Part shown: positions 12,701 to 24,700 of the stretch, one piece after another
How positions within the stretch are numbered: position 1 is the stretch's first letter
Layout: each line of letters begins with the position of its first letter
NCBI RefSeq assembly: GCF_001949145.1
Contig: NW_019091442.1
Location: 808,024 to 854,660 of the forward strand
From: Acanthaster planci
Lineage: Eukaryota; Echinodermata; Asteroidea; Valvatida; Acanthasteridae
Length of the DNA stretch: 46,637 bases
Direction of reading: 5' to 3'
Translations under genes and position numbers: made by a program
Notes under the pieces: generated by a model
Database searches by the model: none
What the model was told of the DNA's origin: nothing
What the model saw: only the letters and a program-made list of their open reading frames with translations

Positions 12701-15700
12701 TACGAGTGGTCGGGAGTATTTCCCGAACAGTACAGAGGTACATTTTAATCTTACGACGTAGTTCCCTGACCGGGGTTGAGAACAAGTCGTTTGTACCCAG
12801 ATGAATGACAAGGGTTTTTGGCACTGGCCTTGATTTTAAATGACGGTTGAGCATGGGAACCAACTCTATCAGTTTTGCTCCCCTCACGCCAAACCACTGG
12901 AGGCACTGTGTAGCTGAACATCGAGGGTTGGACCGACTGGCTCTGAAGACGATGCTGTCTCCAATTACCCATGTGCGTGTAGTGCCTGTGGATAAATAAA
13001 ATAAGGGAATGAGAGCAAAGGCCTTTCCAAAACCCAGCATTAAAGTCAAATACCCGATGTGTTGCACTAAGCAATAAAGGAATGAAATTTTTTCCTAACT
13101 AGACCCTATGGGGACGGATGTAGAGATTTTCTGCTGGGGACTTCCAACAACCCAGAGTCTGAATCTCTGAGACTGAAATACCATTAAGGGCCGCGGATGT
13201 GGCGGCTCCTATGCAGAAGCTGTGACCGCTGAAGCCTGCTGAGGGAACTCCTGCTGCTTCCAATGACTTTTTAAGCATGTGACGGAACTGAAAGGCGGTT
13301 TGGGGAGATCAATCGAAGTGGGTGAATAGAGGGCCCCCTGAAGTGGGCCGCTTGTGCAGATAGCCTGCTAGTGAGTGTACTGGGCAGAAGGAAGGGGGAG
13401 CGTACTATGAAAACGGAGAGTTGCAGTCTCTCCCCGCTGATCGGTTTTAGAAAAACGGAGTCTTACAGTCATGACTAATGGATCGGAGCCCTCAAACCAA
13501 ACATCATTGAGCCCCAGAGTGCGAGAGCTGTCGGCATGTTTACTGCCTACAGTAAACTCACCTACCCGTAAAAACCCATAGAACACTAAAAGGAAAGCAG
13601 AACAAAACACGGAACGTTCAAAATCCGATGAAGTGATGTGGTCTAATATGGTGCAGATCTTTTGCAAGAGGCCAACTGTGATGGGACAACGGCTGTCTGA
13701 CTGATGAGGCTGCTGGCGGCATCCCTCCCTAATTTTTTGAACCAAGAAGTTATTAGTTTGATCGGGCCAGTACTGGAGTATATGCAAGGCAGCATAAACA
13801 TTGGGTTTTATTAATGCAAGTTGTTGAGATGTTCGGGTTACAAGGACTAGGAGTGGGAAGTAGCACTTTAGCGGTGGGAGAAGCTAGATTTGCTGTTTTG
13901 TGCTGTGCATGAGGCACCCCCGTGTTCGGGGGATTGGCAGGAGGAACACTTGTGGGCGTACTTGCATTGGGAATTGGTACACCCTGTGCGGTTGAATGTG
14001 AAACAAAACCCGGATCCACGGGACGAAGCCCTGCAACAAAAGGAGTTGAAAGGGCGCTGATTGGGAAAGCTAGAATTGATCCCTTTTTGGGCCCAAAGGC
14101 CGAAGCTGGGGCCAGCGGGGGCGGTCACAGTTTGCCGTCAATGATAGCCCAGGATCTATTAGGGTGGAATTGTTGGCGCAACCTGAATTGGTGATTGTAT
14201 TCTATCCAGCCCTTACCCGCAAATCGCGCTGCGGCCATCCTAATCACATGTATGTACTTAAGGAGTTCTTGGGCCCGCTCGGGGTGCACACCGATAATTA
14301 TCGAGGAAAAGACAAGAAAGGCATTCGTCCAGCCCAAAATAGATGTAATTCGGGGCTTTTTCTTGGTGTCTTTCAATAGTAACTGCCCAGAATTGTCAAA
14401 ACTAAGCGTGAGGTTTGAATTGGGGGAACTGTGAAAGTGGTGCTCCAGAAGCAGATCTCATTCAATGAATTCACTTTTTTATGATCTTCTCTCTAGTACT
14501 AGCTAGAATTGTAGCCCCCAAGGGATCACAAACTAAAACTAAGGGACCCTCGTCCACCCCTTATGTAGAGGGTATTGTGCCAAGCAAAAGGAGGCCCCTG
14601 AATAGGAATGCCATACTCACCAAGAGGGCGGTGACTCGAGCCAGGCACCACTGAACTTGGAGGGGATCCAGCCTCACATGCTCCATGCATCAGTACGCCT
14701 GTGGGTTGGGATGTCACCATAGCTGGGGCTCCAGAAACGACCTGCTGAAGGGGAAGAGCATCATGACTGCGCCCGTTGGGATGAGTTGATTGATGACTAA
14801 TCGGCCAAGCGATTGGCGCTGACAGTGCTGGAATGGCTGGCAGGCACTCTAGACAGCTCGTTTGCAACTGGCATTGGCAAGTTCCTGAGGGACCAAGTTG
14901 GCTTAATTCTGGCAGCGGAGCGCTGAGTGAACATTGAGGAAGGGGCCTCTGAGATACCAGCACTGGAATAGGCTGAACAGAGCTCAGAGGGCCGACGAAG
15001 ACGCTACACCTGGGGCCGGAACGGGCGACGAGATTGGCTGAGGATGGCATGGTGTACATGTTGCAGTGCTCGCGCTCTGCGAACTCTGGCCACAAGAGGG
15101 CACTGTTACGATCATCTGGCTCGGCCGACTTGTCACCACGGGGTCATCGGGGCTGCTGTGAACACATACATCTGGGGGGTGTGCAGCCAAAAATGATGGG
15201 GTGAGCAAAGCCTGCATAGCCCAAGTCTGTGACCGAGTCTGACTTGGAGGACGTGAAGTGTTGACCGAATTTCTCTTCTTTGCGGCCGCTCCGGAGCTCT
15301 CGGGAGCTTTTCTCTTCTGACCTTGCCGCTCTTCACCATCAAGAAATCCAGAAGTTAGGTTGATAGGCAGGATTTTTGACCAAATTGCGATGTGAACCGA
15401 ACACGTATGGTGGGGAAAACCAAGAAAGTGACGGCCTTCCCACGCAAACTGGGAAAGCGCTCGAGGAAGCCCAGCCTGTCATTGGTCTGATCCGCATACC
15501 AGCTGATCCAGATTGGTGTGGGCCATAGTTACAACGCCCTTCTCACTCCCCCTGGACCCAAATGATGTTCTTCGGAGACGAGCTTCGAAAAACTGTATTA
15601 TCCCATTTTAAATCATTTTGGAAAATCAATCATTTTCAGTCATTTTGTTCCTTGTGTACTTAGCTTCCCAGTAGTGGTCAACATTTTGTTTGCCATCTTT

Positions 15701-18700
15701 AGCCAAATTGGCACCTTTTTGAAAACTGATGTGTTGGAGGGAGGAGAAAAAAATTACAAATTTACATGGGTGATGGAACAGTGTATCAAAATTTTAAAAA
15801 AGTTATTCACGGTGGCAAAGGTAGGTCTAATATCAGGGATTTTTCTCTCTCTATTTCCTAGTCACAGCATTTATTTGTATTTGATTGCAAGCAAAACACA
15901 AGTATTGCAAGGAAATTATTGGTCCCGCTTGTCTAGCTGAGATGCAGGTAGTAATTGGGCATTTTTGGAATGTATTCTATTATTTGTCTGACTTGGCCTC
16001 GACGATCATTGAGCCAGAATAAGCCGTTTGCGAGTTAAATTTGAATAGCCTGGTACACTGAGTTCTTTAAATTCAAGTGAACATAACAATTGGAATTCTC
16101 CATACTATAGCCACTGTTGCTATACCTCATGATTTGGGGAAAGCTTTTCCTTAGTTATATGAGAGACGCCTTGCAACAAAACACTGTTCTCAATGGAAAA
16201 GAAGGGCACAAAGGAACCAGTCTATTCCAGAGATGGTGGTCGCTATGCAAAAGCTTGCCCCAAATCATGAGGTATAGCAACAGTGTCTTTAGTTTGGGGA
16301 ATTTAAATTGTTACGTTCATTTGCAATCAGATAACTCAGTGTACCAGATTTTATTCAAATTTAACTCGCAAGTGGCTTATTGCTACTCCAGTGTCCTTCC
16401 TCTATGGTCATACAATGTAGTGTTCACCAATAAAAGTTTTGTCAAACGTTAATGGATAAAGTATCCAATAGTTCATGAAGATGAGCATTTGCTTCAACTT
16501 GGAAGATTTCTACTCTCACAGTGACGGCATGGGTGCTATGGTAGATAGGAACTAGATAAATACATAACTTGGTTAATATATAAATCTTGTTTTGTACCTT
16601 TATAAATACAAGGTTGTCCTTTTTTTAATCTAAATAATACAGACATTGGTTGACATCCACACCAGAAGCCACCCTGTCAACAACTATGAGACCATGGTAT
16701 GTCTGGAGATACTAGGCAACCTGAGGCGTTGCTTTACTCAACAAGGCGATGTTAGACTCATCTTGTACGAGGTATATGAATTGCTTTTTAGAAAGTAGAG
16801 TATCCACCTTGCTTTTGCCAGGAAATCATGAGATGAACTCATAACAAAATTCAACTCTGTTCAATATTTTAGTTGGCTATTCCTTATCTTAAAATATTTT
16901 GAGAACTTTACCAGAGTGGCTAACTGCAGTTTGTGAAAGACTGTTTCAATTGCTTTCAATGATAACCTACGGCAAATTCATATCAATTTTTGAACATCAC
17001 AGCTGCGGATCCTACATGTAGTTGTATTTTTTTTTATTGTGTAGGTTGTAAAGTTTTCATTTGCCCCAAAATTCCATTTTTGGGCCTCAAAAGTCAAACA
17101 GCCTTAATCATGTAAATCTGTTGAAAAAAATGGATGGTGGGGTACCAAATCAATTTCCTCATGCCAAAATGTATGCACCACGTTTTTGGCAATTAACATT
17201 AAATAATAAATTTACTTCGCCCATATATACATATTGTTGCATTCCCTAAATATCAAGTGGATAGTAGCATGGACTTTAATAGTGTCTACGGCATGTGATA
17301 TTTGGGGTCAACAATTTATTAAAGGGTGGACGTGAAACAAGGGGTTTGGGTGACAGTCAAACTGTATGGTTGGTTTATTGCTCTCACTTCTCTTCATCAA
17401 AGTTCAATGTGGGTTTGAAGAAGGTGTAGCTTGACATAATACAACACACAAAAAGGAAAGTTACAGAAAGGCGAAGTTGTATACGAGTGTAACTAAACTA
17501 CGGTTTGGCAGGACCATTGGAAATGCAAATCAGACGGAGTGGGTACGGTACGTGTGTGTAGCATCGCACAACTAGGCTACACTCATCGGGCGGGGCCATG
17601 GTGGGAGCTGTCCCGGACCACCACGGTGACTAGCAAGGGCTGGACAGGGCCAGCGCCGGTATGTACCGACCGCACTGCCGCTCAGACCACAATGAGTTGA
17701 GTGCAATGATAAGATCGCCACCATGTGTACCATTGGCTCAGCATAGAGACGGGGAGGACTGGGCTAGTTAGCAGGACATGGGTGGCGAGGGACACGGGGT
17801 TGTCTCGCCCGGCAATCGGTTTGGACGTAGCGGTGACGGGCCGCTACGACTCTCACGAGCACCCTGGGCTGATTCGTACCGCTCTCACATTGGTCCAAGC
17901 TAAGCTAGCCAGCCATTCATATGGTTACATTTCTTCACCATAAGAATGGTTACTATCGCACTTCTCTCGGTAAGGGTCCAACCGCCGCACTACGTTAGGT
18001 TCTGCTCTCGCAATAAGGGAGCTAAGGGAAATCTGCTCTATTTATAGGATTCTAGAGGCTTAGGAATTAATAAAATGTGAGCGTCACTGAACAGCTCAAC
18101 TAATGAAAATCTTCCATCTCAAAGGGTCACATGACTTCCTGCTAGAGTCGTGTGCAAGAATCTAAGTGTAAAAGGTAAAATACAGAATAAGAAGTCACGT
18201 GTACTAAGTGTAGAGCCGGGTGCGTGAAAGTGCTTACCCGGTCATTTGTGGCGAATGATTGACAGTTACAAAGTTTGAGGTTTCTGAACATTAGCATTTC
18301 AGGGAACCTTACCACGCCCAACCACGCAGCCACATGGAGGGGAATTTCGACATGCCAAAACTGAGCAGAGAAAACACAAGGATAAAGGAGTGAAGGAACA
18401 CGCAATCACGCCAGAGTACAGCATGAATAACTTAATACAAAATTAGAGTCTCTGCTACATGTCCATAATGCGTAGCTGAGCTACATAATAGATCCTGAGG
18501 AATGCAAGGACCGAGAATGAGTAAACTAGGGGGCGCTAGAATTCCAGGATTTGCGGGTCCGCAACAATATGTACATGACATGCAATTCATACAGTGTATG
18601 AATGGTTCTCGGACATGAGTTCCCTTATCTTGAGGACCGAACTAAGGGATACCAGACTTCCTACCATTGTTTGAATTCTGGCTTTATCAAATTTTGGGAA

Positions 18701-21700
18701 ATAACACTGAAACCCTAATATTGCTTAAAACCTTCAAAGGATACAGCACTTTCCCCTCACCATACATGTATACCACAATACAGGTGTACAATTCGAAATA
18801 GACAACATAGGGCAATGTATTAAGCAGAGTCATTTGAATTACATGTGGAAATCACAGACATATAAAAGCATAGACTGCCACATTGCATTCAAAACTACAT
18901 GAATATTTCATGATCTGCATGGCATCCGACTAAAATCGAAACTACGTGTATGGGCAAATTCGCCCCTACATGTAGGTATATATATAGGGAATTGACAAAG
19001 TTCAAGAATTCCAGCCATAAAATTCTGTGAAGCCATTTTTCGTTAAGAAAATCCTCTGTTTACTTAATCTAGCTTATGTAGACTCAAAACAATGTAGTTG
19101 CAACATTTGAAAAGAAGAAATGGCAGTACTGAAGAGTAATAAAGTGAATGTATTTTGGGAGAACATGTCAACAAATGCAGGCAATGTACATGTAAGTGCG
19201 TTGCGTATAATGCGCATTGAACATGCTGCCATCCACCATTTTGCCCTTTGTTTGCTGATACTTTTCAAAAGCATGGTTATACATAGGTGCAAAACTCATA
19301 CAGTTATATTTCTGTGGTGGAAATCCAGTCCATGAGGAACACACTTTATTGGTTCCATGCATTTCACTTTCACTGTAGATAAAGTAGGGAATCAATCATA
19401 TTCGTGTACCAAAGTGGTATGGTGTATCAAAGAGTATGTATCCAACATGGTAGAATAACAATGGCCCCTAGCCATTTTGCAGCAGGTGCCTTCTGATGCT
19501 ACACACGTGCCTGTCCCATTCATTAGAGCTCAGCTCATTCTTCTTGTGACCAGGCCTGGTCCCCACTGAGGCACAGGAGTACATACCCATTCAAGATCAC
19601 TTTCAGAGGCATATCTCTATTCTAATCCATCCACTGATGAGGATAGCCTCTCCATTTTCCAGAGACGAGTTTAACTTTGCAGAAGCAGATTAGCTCTTTC
19701 AATTTCCCCCTCCATCTCGTTTGAGCAAGTCTCGACCCTCTGGCTCCCAGGACACACATACATCCAACCATTTTTCCAATTGATAGAATGTGTGGAGATA
19801 TTATGAATTCGGCTTTAAAGCAGGTGCAGGATAAACAGACAACCCCAGCAAGAAAGCAGTCTGGCAGGCCAGTTGTTTAATTGAAGCAAATCTGATGCTG
19901 AAAGTATTTTCCAACCTCCACTTTAGAGGCCAAGGATCTGCTTAGATGTGAAAATCCTCACCTCAGTTATTTGATGCTAATATCAAGGCATTAGGCAAAG
20001 ACTTTTAGCCTCAGATTATTATTTACGTGTATGTCATAAGGCAAACAACATTGTTTTTCCTTTATTGTCCAGTGCTCTTGCTCTATATCATAAAAATCTT
20101 TTTGACTAGTGTGAGTAATGTACCGATTTTTCATTTTCTTGATGACTCGTGGGGCTTCATTGCCTTTAACAGCTTGTTCCTCCTATCAGTTTGGTCCACG
20201 GATCTTCCTCTGGTGTGGGTGATTTGTTTGACAACTTTAGCAAGGCTATAGTGCAGGAAGCCAAATGTCTAAAGACAGAAAACAAATTAGGTGTTTTGCA
20301 TTTGGCCAAGTGCCCTTTTACTACCACCTAACATACAACTGCAAGGGACAGACCAAGAAATAAATCTTCCAACCAGGGTTCATTTTATCAACCCAAGAAG
20401 GACACAGACCAGTCTTCATCTCATCGGTCTACATTAAGGGACAGACTTCCCAGATAGTTTGGCCCCCTAAATCCCAGGGGTCTCAAGCCAAGAAGGGCTT
20501 CTGACGATTACAAAGTGCTCTTCCCCTTCCCTTGAGTCTAGGAGGTGGTCGCCTCTCAGAGTTCAGTTACCAGTGGTTCCATATAACTTCAGACAACAGG
20601 GTTCTTAAGATAATTTCATCAGGGTATTGACTGGTATTCACCAGCAACCCCCTCCCCCATGGATCCCACTTGCCAGGCTGCTTTGGAGAGGGAAGTCCTT
20701 TCTCTGAGGGAACAGAATGCCTGTGGTAGTCCCTCAAGAAACTGCCTTCGATTTCACCTCGACATTGTGTCTCGTCCCAAAGAAGTTTTGGGAGTGGAGA
20801 CCCATTGTCAACCTGCTACCGCTCAACTATCACATAGGGCTGAAACATTTCTGGATGTAGACACTTTCAATTCTTCACCAGTCTCTGACTATTGGTTGAT
20901 GGCAACCTCTGTTGACTTCAAGAACACCAACCTCCATGTGTCTATCGACATGGATCATCAGAAGTTCCAACAGTTTGTGTACCAGGGAACTGTGCACCTT
21001 TTTTGCTGCCTACCATTCAGACTACCATTGCTCCTTGAGTCTTCTCCAGAATCACCAGTGTTGTTGCAGCGTTCTTGAGTTAAAGACATGTCTAGCTTTT
21101 TATGAACCTGGATGATTGGCTTATAGTTGACCCTACTTGCTAGGACACAGTTAAGGCCCTCCAGCAGACAGTCCAATTAACAATCAAACTGGGCTTCCTA
21201 ATCTAGACAAAGGAATCTTCTAGCTTAAACCTGAACAACAACCTGCCTTGGGACAGTTTTCAGCTTGGCTATAGACAAAGTAACTCCAACTTAGGATTGT
21301 TGCCAAACTCTACAGGATTGTGTCTGAGTATTTATGGTGTCTCCAGTCCTATAGTGTCTCCAAGAGGCGAGCTCCACACCTTACCAATGGAACCAGACCA
21401 CATTTACAAGGAATCTGGTAGTGTATGCTTATTCCCAAAGATACATTTTCTTATCAAAAACCAGATTTCTCTCCCTAGATACTCTCGTGTCAAGCTTGAC
21501 ATCACTTTCATCTGTGGAAGAGGATGAAATGGTTGTGCTCCATCTGAACTCTTAAATATATACATGTGCATTACTCACAGTCTGCCTTACAAGGCAGTAT
21601 CAAGCAGTTTCTTATCACAACCATCCAGCCTCATCCCTGGCCGCTGGGACTATGATCACGGAATAGATTTGGGAGGTAATAAGTCCTGCTGATAATCAAG

Positions 21701-24700
21701 TGTAAAAATCACGAGATCATGAGACACAAAGCATGTCATCCTATTGGGCCCACCTACTTACAGTTTCTATGGATTATTACGTATTACATTTACCTTTCTA
21801 CTGTAGATACCATATTTTTTAAATTCATTTTGGTTCTTTTAACATACATGCAGGATCCACATGTATTTGCAGACATGTTTTCAACTTTGAAACCAACAGG
21901 GAAAATTGACGGACAGAAATTGTAGATAGGATGCTGAAATCTGAAGTAAAACCCACATGTAGCATTATTTCAAAACAGTTCTACCATCAAGTTGAGTACT
22001 TACACCTCACAGTTGGAGCCAGAGAAGTATTCTGTGTCTGCCTTGTCCATCTCTGTGTTGTATGCCCTGGTTAGCTCCACATTCAGGGGACAATTTCTCT
22101 TGCTAGGAAATTTGGGACTGAGTTGTGACAAAAATTTGTCCCCATAAAAAAGTTTGTCGTACAGTTACTATTGTTCAACACAACTACACTGCCAGTTGAA
22201 TGCAAGCCATCAGTTTCCCTACCATCAATCATTGCTTGTGTAATTTTGTTTGTCAGGGTTTGTATGAAGTCTTAAGCAACAACTCCAAGTTATCAGATAC
22301 AATTGTAGACATGTTAAGCAAGCAGTGGATGCGGTACTATGAAACTGATGAAGACAAACATCCACCAATCAAGCTGAACGAGTGCATCGTAAGACAGGCA
22401 GATCAGATTTCCCTCACAGAACCATTGGTAAGAAACACACACCCCCTTCCCCGCAACATGCCTCATCCCCCATATGAAATATTTCTCATGGAATGGCACA
22501 TTTCATTGGTGGAAATCTCTGACTTGAGAAAAGTAAAGAATGTGAAGGCCAACTGGTTTTGAATATTGTATGATTATACAAAACTTTCATGGAACTCACT
22601 CTAATCATGTACAATGTACATGCACTAAAGGAAGCACAGTGACAATCACTAAGTATAGATGAAGTTTAGCTATATTTTGCCATTTTTATGAAATGACATG
22701 TACATACTCTGAAGAAACAAACCATGCTTTTAATACTTCGACTTTTCAGACAAACATGGTGCATTGCAGAATTTGGCATTTTCAATGTGTTTATTTTAAC
22801 AAAAATTACATCATGTTCTAAATAGAGCAATAGTCCTTATTCTTTGTTGATGCTGGGTCGCTGTAAATAAGATACTAAATTTACTCCCTTTTTTTGATGG
22901 AAGTCACACCTGCTGCTGTCATTGTGCCATTGTGTTCTGCAATGTAAGAAACTGATTGAGCCCTCTAATGACAAGGATGAGGCAGAAGATGACGAGGCTG
23001 AAGCTCACATGCAAAACCTTATTGAACTACAAGAGGAGATGTTTGATTCCCTCACACGACGCATGATCAAATGTGACTTGGAAGATTTTGAATTGGTAGG
23101 TTTATTCAGCAATTTGATTTGATCCTTGCTGGCACAATTTCTCTTTGCTGAGGGTGTATTTTGGGGATAGCACTTATGATTAAGTTGCATTGCATTAAAG
23201 AATAATCACCGTAATCAGGAAGGATGACCATGGTAGCACTAAACCATATCAAATTGCCAAAGGGAAACAATGTGATTACCACTACCTGGCCTTGAGCTTG
23301 TTATCATTATTATGTTGATGTGGCTACTTTGTTTTGAATGCTTGAACATTGCTCGGAATGTGCCCACAAACTTACAGATGACTTTGTTTCCTGGTAGTTT
23401 TACTTGTGAAGTGTCAGAAGCAGTGTTATGGATTTGGATACATCTCATCAATTGAAAAAAAGTTCTTGCATCTGATTTATATCTGCAAAGATTTGGAAGT
23501 TTCGGATTGCCAGCATTTCCATGTTTGCCAGTTCTTACTTGCCCGAATGAAGAGCCAGTTTAAGAGATTTTAGTTGGAAGTTTAGTTTCATTAAGTCTTG
23601 CCTCCTGGAATAAAAAATCCTGTGTTTTGTTTTTCATGATACTTATGGTTATTATTGCATGTAAGTTTTGGGTGAATTGTGCACAGCTTGATATTAAGTG
23701 ATTCTCACCAGATCATATTTCATATAAAATGGTGCTCATATATATTTTATTTTCAAACACAGACCCTGTGAATGTTCAGAGAGCTTTTCTGTTCATTCCT
23801 TCCATTTTAACTGACTGACTGTCATAGTCATTTCCATATCAATTTTCTCCCACTAGGACAAGTCTGCTGACTTCTCCCAGGCTGGTACAGTGGGAGTCAA
23901 AAATACCATCTCTGCCATCTTAGTCTTAGGTGTGTATGAAGTGCTCATGGAATACAACCTCACTGACACTGATTACAGGTAAGGCAGAAACTAAAGTTGG
24001 CTGTCGTGGAAGTTTAGTATAGACAAAAATAGTACACACTTATCCACAGTAAAAGTGTCCATGCTGGACAGGGCCCAGAGATCCACATGGACTGTATGAT
24101 AAGTGCAGAGTGCTAGACTTAACTTAGTGTACATCAGGCTTCTAGCCTACACGTACACCATGCCTACTGTTTCTGTCCTGTTTAAGTAACACACAAAGAC
24201 AAAATAACAAAGATGACAACGACAAAGCACAAAGACGTTGTAATAATTAAAGTTCAGATGAATCCCAAAAGGTGTTGCCGTGGCAGAAACACCAATGACA
24301 TGCTGGAAAATACCTCTGCAAAGGTGGTGTAGAATGACTATAGAATGTTCACTCCTCTTTAGTTAAAATGAGTAACAAAAATCCTACTGAATAATTCCGT
24401 ACAAAATTTTGAGATGTGGTGAAGAAAAAGGAGTTCTGTTATGCGAGGTGAGAAAGCAGGACAACTGTCAACGTTTCCAGTCCAAGTCACTCCAATGTGG
24501 AACATATTTACACTGTACATGTAAATGCATAATGCTGTGCATAAGCTGACTCTCCTAAAGTGGGCCAGTTGCTTAAAATTCTTATGGCAGACTGCTTGTA
24601 ACAAAGTTAGGAAAATTTCGCAGAAGGAACTGTTCCTCTTAACCACTTCTAAGCAAAAGAGCACAAGGGTGTGGTGGTATTTTGGTTGAAAGTCAAGATC

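Larger units (their letters stand above)
12405..15526 (-). mobile_element. Decayed DIRS/Ngaro-like tyrosine-recombinase retroelement with SGNH hydrolase, RT missing
   Basis: On the minus strand the order is gag-like region, zinc motifs, tyrosine recombinase (YR), SGNH hydrolase. Gag plus YR is the make-up of DIRS-order elements; some Ngaro-type elements also carry an SGNH hydrolase (recalled). No reverse transcriptase or RNase H was found between the zinc motifs and the recombinase. After the zinc motifs a short LPTP segment, which resembles the start of the RT region in this group, runs into the recombinase within about 100 bases. This suggests an internal deletion. The segment is more GC- and CpG-rich than the intron around it. 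Its true ends probably lie near 12000 and 15600; split direct repeats were not found by eye. Confidence 0.8.
9085..16642 (+). other. FANCI: FANCI intron 4, the longest in the window (about 7.6 kb)
   Basis: It carries a small TTAA-flanked element (10206-10458), a minus-strand tyrosine-recombinase retroelement remnant (core 12405-15526) and a foldback (16018-16382). The rest (9085-10200, 10460-12000, 15600-16000) shows only AT-rich sequence with TACATGTA words. Both intron edges are phase 0, and human FANCI continues directly across the junction, so no exon is missing. Confidence 0.85.
17235..18566 (-). mobile_element. Probable solo LTR of an LTR retrotransposon
   Basis: The 1332-bp segment begins TGTTGC and ends GCAACA, a perfect 6-bp terminal inverted repeat of TG...CA type. 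It is flanked on both sides by ATAT (17231-17234 and 18567-18570), a candidate 4-bp target-site duplication. The interior is clearly richer in CpG than the intron around it. Read on the minus strand, a TATA box is followed by AATAAA signals in the order expected of U3-R-U5. No gag or pol is adjacent, hence solo. The short AT-only flanking repeat could be chance, but the terminal matches, base composition and signals agree. Confidence 0.7.
16772..22256 (+). other. FANCI: FANCI intron 5
   Basis: It holds a probable solo LTR (17235-18566) and a decayed DIRS-like element on the + strand (about 19500-21700). 16772-17230, 18571-19480 and 21700-22256 show nothing recognisable beyond AT-rich sequence. 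Confidence 0.85.

Noticed and set aside
12405-15526. Alternative reading as a Crypton (DNA transposon with tyrosine recombinase and no RT)
   Set aside because: The gag-like core, retroviral-type zinc knuckle and the LPTP segment after it fit a DIRS/Ngaro element with RT deleted better than a Crypton, though this is not proven.
18142-18405. Minus-strand frame containing [12 protein letters not shown], resembling an ankyrin repeat
   Set aside because: Only about a dozen residues resemble the motif and it sits inside the probable LTR; a chance match is more likely.
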